64,000 nt of DNA from Phycisphaerae bacterium (GTDB lineage: Bacteria > Chloroflexota > Anaerolineae > 4572-78 > J111): positions 1-64,000 of the forward strand of contig JANQQF010000143.1 in the NCBI GenBank assembly GCA_028285035.1, given 5' to 3'. The first letter of the stretch is position 1; the number at the start of each line of letters is the position of its first letter. The translations under genes and the position numbers were made by a program. The notes under the pieces were generated by a model. That model was not told the origin of the DNA, searched no databases, and worked only from the letters and a program-made list of their open reading frames with translations. Shown here in pieces: positions 1-8,567 of the stretch.

Positions 1-105
1 AACAGCAAATTGAGGGATGAATCGAATGAAAATCTTTGGTAAATCCTCAAATTCGCTGTAAAACCGGAACATCTGATCTCTAAACCTTATTGCGGAACAA
101 CTCTA

Positions 106-1242
106 TTACTTTAAAGTCGCAACAAAGCGTTGATGCGCCTTCCCAATTTCGGTTAGCTCACCTGTAGTCAAATCAAGCATATTGCCTGTTGCATAGCGAT
201 CATCACTTAAGCTATACCAGGCCCACCGTTGCACCAACCGATTATCATCTGCCGGATATCCTAGGTCATCATTGGTCGCTGTCAGCATAATTTGATAGGT
301 GCCAATCATAAACCGAATGACTCGATCTGTATCAAAGCCGTAATCTTCGGGCATAAGCAGACCATATTCCGACACAATTAAGGGCTTATCACGTTGGCCT
401 CGATCAGCCATCCACTGCCGAAAGGCAATCAATTGCTCTTCGAAGATTTGTAAATCATCGTGCTGAGCCATCTCATACAAAATTCCTTGGTCATCTGGCA
501 AACCCGGTGGAATATCGACGCCCCAGCTGTCCCGCTTTTCCGGCAAGATAAAATTATGCACGTTCCAGACATCAACGGGCATCGTTTCACCATATTTGCG
601 TTCATACCCTGTTAAAATTTTATCAAGGTATCTCAGACGCAAAGGTGTTGGTTGGGTTACCCCACCAATGGCAATCTGGGCTGTTGGATCAGCAGCTTTA
701 ATTAAATGGTATAGTTTATGATAATGATTGATATAGGTCGCTGGCGTAACATTGTCCTGCCAAATGACATCAGGTTCATTCCCAATCAACCACGTCGTCC
801 CTGGCTGATTTTGAGCGACCCGTTTAATCGTGGCTTCATCGGGGAAAAATTCGGTCTCTTTGACCCGAATCATTTGCCAAAACTCCACTGCCTCGATGGG
901 CGGCGTCTCCAACACACGCCAAGCCAAGTACCACCCCATCACCAACTCATCTAAACGATCAATTTTTCCATCAGGATATGGCACCCCTACCCCAAATCGG
1001 CTCACGGCATTTGAGGGGAAGGATAGGCTTTCTGCGGAAACTCTCATATCGACAGATGTGTGAGTTGGTGTCATCGAAGCCTGACTTGGTACGGCAGTTG
1101 GTACAATCGGTTCATCCTGCCAAATGGGCGTTGGTGTCGGCTCAGTCATCGGCCATACCGATTGTGCTCCAAACAACACGCCTACAGTAATAATCCCTCC
1201 TAACACAATTAGACCAACCCCTAAAATACGTTGTCTACTCAT
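106..1242 (-). CDS. Membrane-anchored clan-A glycoside hydrolase-like protein
   Basis: A 378-residue protein with an N-terminal hydrophobic segment (residues about 7-27) that acts as signal or anchor, then a Pro/Thr-rich spacer (about 33-62), then a TIM-barrel-like domain. The barrel carries GNEPD (Glu156, candidate acid/base) and VSEYG (Glu292, candidate nucleophile), the paired glutamates typical of GH clan A (families such as GH39, GH5 or GH30). The exact family and substrate cannot be told by eye. It is the last gene of the exopolysaccharide operon and overlaps the preceding DUF11 gene by 4 bases (ATGA), so translation is probably coupled. A role trimming or remodelling the exported glycan is inferred from this position. 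Confidence 0.7.
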   Translation of the reverse strand: MSRQRILGVGLIVLGGIITVGVLFGAQSVWPMTEPTPTPIWQDEPIVPTAVPSQASMTPTHTSVDMRVSAESLSFPSNAVSRFGVGVPYPDGKIDRLDELVMGWYLAWRVLETPPIEAVEFWQMIRVKETEFFPDEATIKRVAQNQPGTTWLIGNEPDVIWQDNVTPATYINHYHKLYHLIKAADPTAQIAIGGVTQPTPLRLRYLDKILTGYERKYGETMPVDVWNVHNFILPEKRDSWGVDIPPGLPDDQGILYEMAQHDDLQIFEEQLIAFRQWMADRGQRDKPLIVSEYGLLMPEDYGFDTDRVIRFMIGTYQIMLTATNDDLGYPADDNRLVQRWAWYSLSDDRYATGNMLDLTTGELTEIGKAHQRFVATLK

Positions 1243-2333
1243 GCGCGTTTAACGAGCATCACCCCGCTAAAAATCAGAGTGATCCCAATCAGTAAGGCAA
1301 TGAGCCAAACCAATGCATTAAAGCCATTAAGAAAGGAGGAGCCAGTTGAGCCTGTTACACCAGAGGTGCTAAGAACAACTCCCTCGTTTTGTACAGCAGC
1401 CGTATCATCCAGATTCAAAGCAGCCATCTGATCGTCATGAACGACGACCTGAACTGTACTCTGATCATCCTCAGCTTCTAGAAAATTATCGACACTGGAG
1501 TCGGGGTCACCAAGGGTGGCAAAAATAATTTCGGCTGTTTTTTGCGCATCAATGACCCGATTCACCTGAACAAAAAGATGATGGGTAATTGTTTGATTCA
1601 CAGCCAGTGCCTCAATCTGCCATCGACCTCGTCCCGCATCATATTGGCCCATAGTTGTTGTTGATGACAGGGGAGTCACTCCCTCAATCCAGGTATCTTC
1701 CACCACAACATTTCCTACATCATTTGGACCACTATTGCTTACGACTGTGGTAAAGGTGATGATCTCATCAACACTAGGGGCCTCATTACTCACCGATAGA
1801 TACAAACTCAAATCTGCCCATTGTTCAATCGCTTCACCCTGACCTGTTACTCCATCCTGTTCATCAGCCTCCCCCTCAGAAATCTCTGGTAGCGAAAATG
1901 ACTCTTCAACAACAGGCCCATCATTGTCATTACCCGCCTGATCCGAGGTAGAGATATCTGATGAACTACTTTGCTCACTTTGCTGGGAGGATGATGGCGC
2001 GGCTGATTGACTATCCTCGGTGTCATCAATGCTGTTATTATCCTCTTGAGTCGGGGATGTAACAACACTTCCCCCCCCACTACCTGTATCCCCATCATCT
2101 TCAGATGAGTCACTATCGGTACTTGGTGTCGGGGCAGTTGTGGGGACAGGAATTGTGGTAGGCTCACTTGTTGAGGTAGGTCGAGGTGGCACAGTCTGTT
2201 GATTTGGCGACTGTCCTGGCGCGGCCCAACTCACTTGGTAACCACCTGAGAACAGAGCCACAACTACTACAGCCATACAGCCTAATGTCAGTAGAAGGTA
2301 TCCTAATTTCGTTTGGTGTTCTCTATTCATCAT
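1239..2333 (-). CDS. DUF11-domain surface protein with C-terminal membrane anchor
   Basis: A 364-residue secreted protein. It has a signal peptide (about residues 10-38), a long low-complexity region rich in Ser, Asp, Glu, Thr and Pro (about 40-165), one DUF11-type beta-sandwich (about 170-290), and a C-terminal hydrophobic helix ending in Lys-Arg-Ala, so it is likely membrane-tethered and exposed outside. No LPxTG motif precedes the helix. GGGGAAGA just before ATG-ATG supports the start. A run of eight C on the plus strand (2071-2078) encodes part of the Gly-rich patch and could slip. It lies between the family-2 glycosyltransferase and the glycosidase-like gene in the exopolysaccharide operon. 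Molecular function unknown. Confidence 0.7.
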   Translation of the reverse strand: MMNREHQTKLGYLLLTLGCMAVVVVALFSGGYQVSWAAPGQSPNQQTVPPRPTSTSEPTTIPVPTTAPTPSTDSDSSEDDGDTGSGGGSVVTSPTQEDNNSIDDTEDSQSAAPSSSQQSEQSSSSDISTSDQAGNDNDGPVVEESFSLPEISEGEADEQDGVTGQGEAIEQWADLSLYLSVSNEAPSVDEIITFTTVVSNSGPNDVGNVVVEDTWIEGVTPLSSTTTMGQYDAGRGRWQIEALAVNQTITHHLFVQVNRVIDAQKTAEIIFATLGDPDSSVDNFLEAEDDQSTVQVVVHDDQMAALNLDDTAAVQNEGVVLSTSGVTGSTGSSFLNGFNALVWLIALLIGITLIFSGVMLVKRA

Positions 2334-2440
2334 TCTTCCCCAACTGTATATTCATCAATAAACATTCAAGATATGTCAAGTATAGTTTGTCATTTGAGTG
2401 AATAGTTAGCTTCGTCTCAATAACCTGTTGCGAAGAAATT

Positions 2441-3418
2441 CTAGCGTAACAGTCGAAATCGTATGTTACCAAGTACAAAGCCACTAGCCAAAGCAAACGC
2501 TCGAATAAAAATCATAAAGGGGGCAAGCCACAAAACGGCTGAGTCACGCTGCCAAATCTTGCGATAAAGCCCCCAACCACTCAATAGCAGCCCGAGCCAA
2601 GCCAAGCCTCCACCCCATTGCCACAGTTTTTCCCGCCGAAACCCACTTATCCCAAGTAGGACACTACCCAGGACAGCCAAGCCCAATTGGACTTTTAATA
2701 TCTGTGGGGTATGTGAATCTTGGGCCAGTTTGGCAGGATACCGTTGGGTGACTAAGGATTTCCAATAACCAATCCAATATTTTCGTTTTGCATACGCCAA
2801 AAACGATCGATTATGCTGATGAAATACTGTTGCTTGAGGGACATAAACCAAACGGTATCCTTGCCCAGCTAAACGAAATGAAAACTCTTGATCTTCAACC
2901 GAGGCGGTCGGAAACGTCGTATCAAATCCACCTGTCTGCAAAAATATATCCCGACGATAGGCAGCTGAGTAGGTATCTACAAAATCTATCTGTGGCTGCC
3001 CCTCCATCCGATCATATCGATCTTGATACTCCTGTTGAACAAAGCGTGCCGTCAATTCAGGCTGTTGGGTGAGATATGTTCCCTTTGCCCCAACCACAGT
3101 GGGATCACTAAACACCGCCACAAAGGCCTCAACCCATTGCTTAACCGGCACACAATCCGTGTCGGTAAATAGCAAAAGGGTGCCTTGAGAAGCCGCCGCC
3201 CCTCGGTTTCGCGCTGCGGCTGGCCCCGAATTTATCTGTTGCAAAATAGTAACGCCATACTCTTTTGCGATCATCGTTGTCCCGTCTGTTGACCCATCAT
3301 CGACCACGATAATTTCATCTGGCGGATGGGTTTGCTGCTGCAGGGCATTTAGACAGTTGGGTAATGTTTCTGCGCCGTTAAATACTGGAATAATTATAGA
3401 AACCGTTTCTGACATCAA
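2441..3418 (-). CDS. Family 2 glycosyltransferase, membrane associated
   Basis: A 325-residue GT-A glycosyltransferase. The N-terminus reads VSIIIPVFNGAETLP and is followed by VVDDGSTDGT. FTDTDCVP contains the DxD-type metal/nucleotide-sugar motif, and VEDQEFSFRL gives the ED acceptor motif near residue 175. Two hydrophobic segments near residues 245-320 anchor the C-terminus in the membrane. It probably adds a sugar to a polyprenyl-linked intermediate on the cytoplasmic face. The start overlaps the stop of the upstream flippase-like gene by 4 bases, which marks an operon. Donor and acceptor sugars are unknown. Confidence 0.85.
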   Translation of the reverse strand: MMSETVSIIIPVFNGAETLPNCLNALQQQTHPPDEIIVVDDGSTDGTTMIAKEYGVTILQQINSGPAAARNRGAAASQGTLLLFTDTDCVPVKQWVEAFVAVFSDPTVVGAKGTYLTQQPELTARFVQQEYQDRYDRMEGQPQIDFVDTYSAAYRRDIFLQTGGFDTTFPTASVEDQEFSFRLAGQGYRLVYVPQATVFHQHNRSFLAYAKRKYWIGYWKSLVTQRYPAKLAQDSHTPQILKVQLGLAVLGSVLLGISGFRREKLWQWGGGLAWLGLLLSGWGLYRKIWQRDSAVLWLAPFMIFIRAFALASGFVLGNIRFRLLR

Positions 3419-4449
3419 GCCTGTCTTACACCTTCAGGGTTAGAAAATAAATTAAAAATTGCCGACGCTCGTACCGACAAGGCCCACCCGCCAAGTAAGA
3501 GTAACGGCCCTACCATTGCAATATTCAAGACTAATCCAATGCCAAACGCCGTACTTTGAGCAATATCAAATTGGCCTAAAATGGCCACGGTAATTGCTTG
3601 AATTACCCCAACCATTCCAGGGACCGGTGTAATGTTTCCAAAACTAATCGCAACTGTCAGCATTAAGCCCATCAATATTGCGAATGACAGGTGAAATGCT
3701 AAAAATAGCGCCATAACCGTTGCCACAGATAAAAGCCACACGCAGATAGTCCAGCCGATGACTGGCAAGAAAATTGACCAGTTTGTGAATGTGGTTAAGG
3801 TCTCGAAAAATGACTGGGCAATTTGTAAAACTTTACGTTTCATCTGCTCAGGAATAACTCGAACTCCAGACATCACCCTATCCAAAATTTGTATCAAATC
3901 TTCCCGCCAGTGGTAGGCGGCGAGTAAAGCAAGAAGCACAACGACAGCCACTAACAAAGTGCCCGTTGTTGTCTCCCGCAACCATTGCGGTAAAGTTGTC
4001 AGTAACAACAGACTCATCGCCAAAATTACTACGACCCATAAATCGATCATTTTTTCAACGACAATGGTCCCCAAAGTGCGACTTATCGGCTGACCATTTT
4101 GACGCATCAATCCCGCCCGCACGACTTCTCCGATACGAAGGGGAACCATCACATTCAAAACCTGGGCGGACATAAGTGCTGTGAATAACGTATAAAATGT
4201 AACTTCATTTCTATATGGACCATATAGACTTTGCCAGCGTATTGTCTTAGCAATGGCCACCCCAACGGCACACATCAATGAAAAACAGATCCAGCTAAGT
4301 GAGACAGAAGAGAGTATATCAACCACCTCGTTGAAAGCAAGGCCTCTGCCAGCCCACCATAACAAGCCACCAGCCAGCAAAATGCCAATAAAAATCTGAC
4401 GCAAATATTGATGAAATGGTTTTGATTTCGGTTGAGTAGACCTCATCAC
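3415..4449 (-). CDS. Flippase-like integral membrane protein (lysylphosphatidylglycerol synthase TM-region / UPF0104 family)
   Basis: A 344-residue polytopic membrane protein with about eight hydrophobic segments. It has the family pattern of the lysylphosphatidylglycerol synthase membrane region, including LRIGEVVRAGLM around residues 104-115 and ITPVPGMVGVIQA near 275. Proteins of this group beside glycosyltransferases are usually read as lipid-linked substrate translocators or accessory factors. Here it sits between the initiating phosphotransferase and the GT2 gene, with 2-bp spacing upstream and a 4-base overlap downstream. Start is GTG or the adjacent ATG. A transport role is inferred from family and context only. 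Confidence 0.75.
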   Translation of the reverse strand: MMRSTQPKSKPFHQYLRQIFIGILLAGGLLWWAGRGLAFNEVVDILSSVSLSWICFSLMCAVGVAIAKTIRWQSLYGPYRNEVTFYTLFTALMSAQVLNVMVPLRIGEVVRAGLMRQNGQPISRTLGTIVVEKMIDLWVVVILAMSLLLLTTLPQWLRETTTGTLLVAVVVLLALLAAYHWREDLIQILDRVMSGVRVIPEQMKRKVLQIAQSFFETLTTFTNWSIFLPVIGWTICVWLLSVATVMALFLAFHLSFAILMGLMLTVAISFGNITPVPGMVGVIQAITVAILGQFDIAQSTAFGIGLVLNIAMVGPLLLLGGWALSVRASAIFNLFSNPEGVRQA

Positions 4450-4451
4450 AA

Positions 4452-5870
4452 TTAATAGGCCCCTTCACCTCGAATGACAGCCAAAACTGTCTTCCACAAG
4501 ATACGTAAATCTAGCCATAGTGAATAATTCTTGATGTAAAACAGGTCATCTTCATTACGCAACAGTGGATCAGCTCGGTCCATTCGTCCATTAACCTGCC
4601 ACCACCCCGTCATCCCCTGTGGCACAGCAAATCGTTTTCGTTGCCACCATTCATAACGATCAACCACACCAGGTAGCTCAGGTCGAGGGCCAACCAGGCT
4701 CATATCGCCCTTGAGTACATTAAATAGTTGGGGTAATTCATCTAAGCTGGTTCGGCGTAGAATCGCTCCAATGTCGGTAATTCGTGGATCATCAGGTTTC
4801 TTCATAAATCTAGGCAAGCCATCATTTGAGATATCAACCAATTCGGTTTGGGCTAAATGTGCATCTTGCACCATTGAACGAAATTTGTACATCTTGAACA
4901 GACGTCCGCCCTCAGCCACCCGTTCTTGTTGGAAAAAAATCGGGCCAGGCGATCCCAGTTTGATAAACAGGCCAATCAATAGCGTGATTGGCAAAAGCAA
5001 AATAAGCAAGATGAGGCTGACAACGATATCAAAAACACGCTTTATCAAACGGGGTACCCCTTGAATGGCTGGTTCACGCAGACCAACTAAGGGAACCCCA
5101 GCAAAATCCTCAATGGTCGCCTGAGCCACCACAAGATCAAAGATATCTGGGACAAGTCGCAAATTAACAGGCAATTTGTACAGCGACATAATCAAGGGCC
5201 GAAGTTGAATCTGCTCTTCAGGTGAAAGCGTAAAAATTACCTCGTCAATTTCATAGGTTTCTGTTAGCTCAGGCACCTGATCCAATGTGCCCAATATCGG
5301 CAGATTAGTCTCAAGTTCGTCATTATGGTGTATATCATCCGCAAACCCAACTGGGACAAGTTGTGTTTGCGGGGATTTAGTCATCGCTTCCGCCAGCGTT
5401 TGACCGAGCACGCCTGTTCCTACAATTAAGACACGACGCCGGTTAAATCGATGTAACCGGCTTGAAATGCCCGGTAATTTTGGCAACACCAATCGCCAGC
5501 CACTTAATGCAACTAAATCTAAAATCAGAAAGTAGAAGAAAAGAAATCGAGACAACTCACGAAATAAAAGGTAAGCTACCCCAGCAAAAATTAAAGCAGC
5601 GCCGATTATTGCGGTCCACACCAACGACAAATTACCGCGCCATTTTAGCGTTGGCGTGGTTGTATATACTCCCAAAGCGGTAAAAACTACCCCCCAAATA
5701 ATAGGAACAATTAAGAATAACCAAGGGCTAAATTTAAGCGGGTCGGTCAGAATGATGCCTAGAGGGAGCTGTTCCCGTAGCAGTTTGGCTACATTCAACA
5801 TTACCAAGGTTAACAGAATATCAATTGTAAAGAAAAGTAGTTGGAGCGTACTATTGCGGGATGACATCAT
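4452..5870 (-). CDS. Exopolysaccharide polyprenyl glycosylphosphotransferase
   Basis: Initiating enzyme of polysaccharide synthesis: it transfers a sugar-1-phosphate onto a polyprenyl phosphate carrier at the inner membrane. The N-terminal half has several membrane helices. A nucleotide-binding-like domain follows (VLIVGTGVLGQTLAEA), then a single helix (FDIVVSLILLILLLP), then the conserved catalytic C-terminal domain with FQQERVAEGGRLFKMYKFRSM, DELPQLFNVLKGDMSLVGPRPE and a closing GxGAY. The start is placed at the ATG-ATG at 5870/5867, which follows AGAGG. An upstream in-frame ATG at 5909 has no ribosome binding site and lies beside a palindrome. First gene of the minus-strand operon running to 106. 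Confidence 0.88.
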   Translation of the reverse strand: MMSSRNSTLQLLFFTIDILLTLVMLNVAKLLREQLPLGIILTDPLKFSPWLFLIVPIIWGVVFTALGVYTTTPTLKWRGNLSLVWTAIIGAALIFAGVAYLLFRELSRFLFFYFLILDLVALSGWRLVLPKLPGISSRLHRFNRRRVLIVGTGVLGQTLAEAMTKSPQTQLVPVGFADDIHHNDELETNLPILGTLDQVPELTETYEIDEVIFTLSPEEQIQLRPLIMSLYKLPVNLRLVPDIFDLVVAQATIEDFAGVPLVGLREPAIQGVPRLIKRVFDIVVSLILLILLLPITLLIGLFIKLGSPGPIFFQQERVAEGGRLFKMYKFRSMVQDAHLAQTELVDISNDGLPRFMKKPDDPRITDIGAILRRTSLDELPQLFNVLKGDMSLVGPRPELPGVVDRYEWWQRKRFAVPQGMTGWWQVNGRMDRADPLLRNEDDLFYIKNYSLWLDLRILWKTVLAVIRGEGAY

Positions 5871-5918
5871 CACCTCTGCTAGGTCAAACGTACCGATATA
5901 TCTTAACATACAAAGGTT

Positions 5919-5936
5919 TGAATCAAGTTTGATTCA
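5919..5936. promoter_or_regulatory. 18-bp operator-like palindrome upstream of the exopolysaccharide operon
   Basis: Arms TGAATCAA and TTGATTCA are perfect complements separated by GT. It lies about 50 bp before the preferred start of the first gene. Read on the minus strand it contains TTGATT, a possible -35 element, though the matching -10 is poor. A regulator binding here would control the whole operon; the regulator is unknown. Confidence 0.4.
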
Positions 5937-6016
5937 GGTAAAAACTTAAAATTTATTAGAATTCTATGACCTATTTTTAAGAAAAACAGAAGCGAGCGTT
6001 AGAAGAGCTTTAAAGC

Positions 6017-6049
6017 AAAAAACGACCTCATTTTTTAGAGGTCGTTTTT
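6017..6049 (-). terminator. Intrinsic terminator of the tRNA-Arg gene
   Basis: An 8-bp perfect stem (6022-6029 with 6038-6045), an 8-nt loop, and a run of T on the minus strand after the stem. It lies directly downstream of the minus-strand tRNA. A T run also exists on the plus side, so it could act in both directions. Confidence 0.75.
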
Positions 6050-6053
6050 GTTA

Positions 6054-6126
6054 GCACCCCCGGAATGATTCGAACATCCGCACACGGCTTCGGAAGCCGT
6101 TGCTCTATCCACTGAGCTACGGGGGA
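6054..6126 (-). tRNA. tRNA-Arg (anticodon CCG)
   Basis: On the minus strand the D arm (TAGCTCAGTGGATAGAGC), a 5-bp anticodon stem ACGGC/GCCGT with loop TTCCGAA (anticodon CCG, reading CGG), and a T arm with TTCGAAT in the loop are all present. The acceptor stem pairs at positions 2-7 (CCCCCG with CGGGGG). Position 1 against 72 looks like a T-T mismatch, so the end is set approximately. CCA is not encoded. Confidence 0.93.
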
Positions 6127-6250
6127 TCATTGATTGATAACAAAAGTATAGGTTATTATCTAGACAATTTCAATCATTTTTTAGGGAACTTAGTACCAAT
6201 CCCGTCTAGCTATTTGGTCCAGGTTTTTTAGCAAGAATATATATAGAACC

Positions 6251-6329
6251 TACCGACTTGGACATAGAAAACCAAACAAAATTACTTGTTTCCTGAACCA
6301 TTGAGAAAGTTATCACTACGTCAGTCACT
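6251..6329 (+). repeat. Short interspersed inverted-repeat element, copy A (diverged)
   Basis: Shares the core GACATAGAAAACC-AAACAAAAT-CTTG and a GTCAGT-type right end with three other intergenic copies (28757-28840, 30644-30725, and 39710-39791 in reverse). The terminal inverted repeats are the most decayed here. It fills most of the gap between the tRNA and the next gene and is non-coding. Confidence 0.55.
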
Positions 6330-6416
6330 TAAATCTATTTGGCACTTCATTCGCTTCGTGATAGACTGCTCCACCGGAATTTTGTGTATGTTTGTATGTT
6401 TTATGGAGATAATGCT

Positions 6417-7187
6417 TTGAAATTTAATCAAGCTGAAAAATTTACAGCCATCTTTATTATAATTCTGACAATATCAACAATTTCCTGTGCCGCCCTGTCT
6501 CGATTTACGGGTGATGAAAGCGGGAATATTAGTATCGTACCATCACGCACGCCATTCCCGACATTTACGGCAACTGCAGAGCCAACCTTACTGGTTATTC
6601 CACCGACGGATACACCTGTGCCAACACCGACACCAATCCCACCAACTGAAACACCAGTCCCAGTACAAGAGGAGGCAGTGGCAGAAAGCACAGAAAATGA
6701 GGCGGATAACTTAGAGGAAGGGGCTGCCGAGGAAGAAGCTGAGCCGACACCAGTACCACCGACGGATACCCCCGTTCCCGCACCAACCCAGCCGCCACCC
6801 CCACCACCCACCGATACACCCGTACCAGAGCCAGCCGGGCCAGTTGTTGGCCCAAATGGGGTTCTTGGCCAGATCACCTTCCGTGATGGCCGTAATACGT
6901 ATGGAGTCGGCGAAAAAGTGTTTGTGCGGATTGAGGCAACTTATGTGGATGCAGGGCAGAAACCATTTGGAATTTTAGGTCTGACTACCAGTACAGGGCA
7001 GTTCCAAACGAGTTGGAGTAATGCAACAATCAATGGCACCTTTACTCACGAGGATGGGCTGGCATTTCCCGCCCCAGGAAATCACAAAATGTGGCTTTCG
7101 ATCTGTTTTTCAACACAGTCAGAGTGCCAAGGTCCAAACGGCGATTGGGAACGGTTTGAGCCTGGTCTGGATGTCATCATCCAGTGA
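6417..7187 (+). CDS. Secreted protein with Pro/Thr linker and C-terminal beta domain
   Basis: The start is set at TTG 6417 because GGAG lies 8 bases before it and it gives a clean signal peptide ending at ISC-AAL, possibly a weak lipoprotein box. An ATG at 6339 lies further upstream without such support. Mature order: short N-terminal stretch, then a linker of PTDTPVP/PTPIPP-type repeats broken by an acidic Glu/Ala patch, then about 110 residues of probable beta structure starting near GPNGVLGQITF. The C-terminal domain is not recognised; it has two Cys close together (SICFSTQSEC) that could form a disulfide. PTP linkers of this kind are common in Chloroflexota secreted proteins. Function unknown. 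Confidence 0.6.
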   Translation: MKFNQAEKFTAIFIIILTISTISCAALSRFTGDESGNISIVPSRTPFPTFTATAEPTLLVIPPTDTPVPTPTPIPPTETPVPVQEEAVAESTENEADNLEEGAAEEEAEPTPVPPTDTPVPAPTQPPPPPPTDTPVPEPAGPVVGPNGVLGQITFRDGRNTYGVGEKVFVRIEATYVDAGQKPFGILGLTTSTGQFQTSWSNATINGTFTHEDGLAFPAPGNHKMWLSICFSTQSECQGPNGDWERFEPGLDVIIQ

Positions 7188-7290
7188 TATTCTGCCTTGT
7201 ATAACCCAAATCCATTGCCAACCGCTTAAGAATATGTTACCATAATCTTAAGATAGCTGTCAGAGCTGGATCCATCAGGAGAGTGTAAAA

Positions 7291-7857
7291 ATGCACCGTG
7301 AAGAGGCTTTGGAAAAAATTGCCTGGCATAAATTGAAAAAATTATCACGCGAAGATGCCTTGGAGTTAATCATTGAGTTTTTTGGAGAACCACTGAAACC
7401 AAGTTTGCGTGAAAAATTAAATTTGACCGCTGTTATTCAATGGGAAACTCACGAACCACCAGCGGATTTGAAGCCAGGTAATCCAATTTATCGGCCGGTT
7501 CTTTTGGATAAGATGCAACGCCCGTTTCGAGGGGCAACCAATGAATATCTGCAGACATACCTAGTCAATGAGGTTGGCCTTCAAGTAAATGCGGTTGAAG
7601 GTGAGTTACCGACCTGGCTCCCCTGCCCAGTTTGTGGCTATCACACCTTTGAGGTTCGAGGGGATTGGGACAATTGTTCAGTATGCGGCTGGAACAGCGA
7701 TCCTGTTCAGGAAACAATGCATGATGACCCAACTGGCGGCAATGGGATTAGTCTTAATCAAGCTCGAGAAAATTACCAAGAATTTGGCGCAATAAAAAAG
7801 GAAAAGATTGAGGAAGTAGACCCCGAAGGGACTAAAAAATATCCAAGAACAGTCTAA
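7291..7857 (+). CDS. CPCC-type cysteine-rich zinc-finger protein
   Basis: A 188-residue cytoplasmic protein. The first about 105 residues are not recognised. Residues about 109-165 contain LPCPVCGYHTF, then DNCSVCGWNSDPVQ and GGNGISLNQARENYQEFGA, which matches the Cys-rich CPCC family, where two CxxC pairs bind one metal. AGGAGAG lies a few bases before the ATG. It is monocistronic, with a strong terminator directly after the stop. The family has no established biochemical function; nucleic-acid or protein binding is possible. Confidence 0.7.
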   Translation: MHREEALEKIAWHKLKKLSREDALELIIEFFGEPLKPSLREKLNLTAVIQWETHEPPADLKPGNPIYRPVLLDKMQRPFRGATNEYLQTYLVNEVGLQVNAVEGELPTWLPCPVCGYHTFEVRGDWDNCSVCGWNSDPVQETMHDDPTGGNGISLNQARENYQEFGAIKKEKIEEVDPEGTKKYPRTV

Positions 7858-7886
7858 AAATTCCTACAAATTTCTTAAAATCAAAA

Positions 7887-7914
7887 AGGCGCTGCAATTG
7901 AGCAGCGCCTTTTT
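7887..7914 (+). terminator. Intrinsic terminator
   Basis: A perfect 9-bp GC-rich stem (7887-7895 with 7902-7910), a 6-nt loop and a T run. It follows the CPCC zinc-finger gene on the plus strand. The A run before it means it may also stop minus-strand transcripts. Confidence 0.85.
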
Positions 7915-7990
7915 AGGTTCATATTTTTATACGCAGGGCAAAATTATCAGTTTCGTTAACTTCTTGGAGACTGATTAGACTTAAATCTGA

Positions 7991-8173
7991 TTAGAGATTA
8001 AATGTTTCAGCCATCACAGCAAAAACCGCAACAACACCGCCAGCTAAGAAAACATAAGCGGTAATGACAGCCAAAATTGCCAATCCTAATAAGGTTCTTT
8101 TGACAAAGCGAGGCCACAAATGCATTGGGGGTAAAGAAGATTGTGGGAAGTTAAACACAGTTGGTAATTGCAT
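7991..8173 (-). CDS. Small single-pass membrane protein (hypothetical)
   Basis: A 60-residue protein starting MQLPTVFNF. The start is chosen because GGAAAGGA sits about 7 bases before this ATG; a longer reading to 8254 lacks such a site. One hydrophobic helix (about residues 28-55, LLGLAILAVITAYVFLAGGVVAVF) follows a short basic stretch. No family is recognised. It is flanked by AT-rich non-coding DNA on the upstream side. Confidence 0.45.
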   Translation of the reverse strand: MQLPTVFNFPQSSLPPMHLWPRFVKRTLLGLAILAVITAYVFLAGGVVAVFAVMAETFNL

Positions 8174-8567
8174 GATTGCATCCTTTCCAAGAATATTGCG
8201 TCTAGGCAAGCTGATTATTTTGCCAAAAATTGGGTTGTCCGCCCCAAATTTCAAAAATTTTGAAGTTTTGATATGGACTTTAATGTTTAAAGCGTGGCAC
8301 TACATTAATATTATATCATTAATTCTTTAAGAATGGAAGGGGTAATTTGACAAATTTTCATTTTCTAACCTATTTCCACCTTAAAAATCATAATTTTGTC
8401 AAAATAAATCTTATGTGTTTTGATAAAACCCGTTACTCACAGAAAAGTTACGCCCAAAAATGACCTATTTTCGTCTGATTTCACTCATATTCCAACCCTA
8501 TTTTCATTATCAACATCAAGGTGAATTTGGGCTGGGGCAAGAAGCAAAAATGGGGAAGGCCCTATCT
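8174..8567. other. Intergenic region, no gene seen
   Basis: AT-rich DNA between the small membrane protein and the ECF sigma factor gene. No RNA gene, repeat copy or convincing terminator is seen. Short A/T palindromes (around 8248-8268) are within what composition alone would give. Confidence 0.5.

Noticed and set aside
5870..5909. Longer N-terminus of the glycosylphosphotransferase from ATG 5909
   Set aside because: No ribosome binding site, and the start would lie about 10 bp from the palindrome/-35-like element; the inner ATG pair fits better.
6428..6877. Minus-strand Gly/Val-rich open frame (GVGTGVSVGG-like)
   Set aside because: It is the mirror of the Pro/Thr linker of the plus-strand secreted protein; repetitive codons keep the opposite strand open. 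No start site or family.
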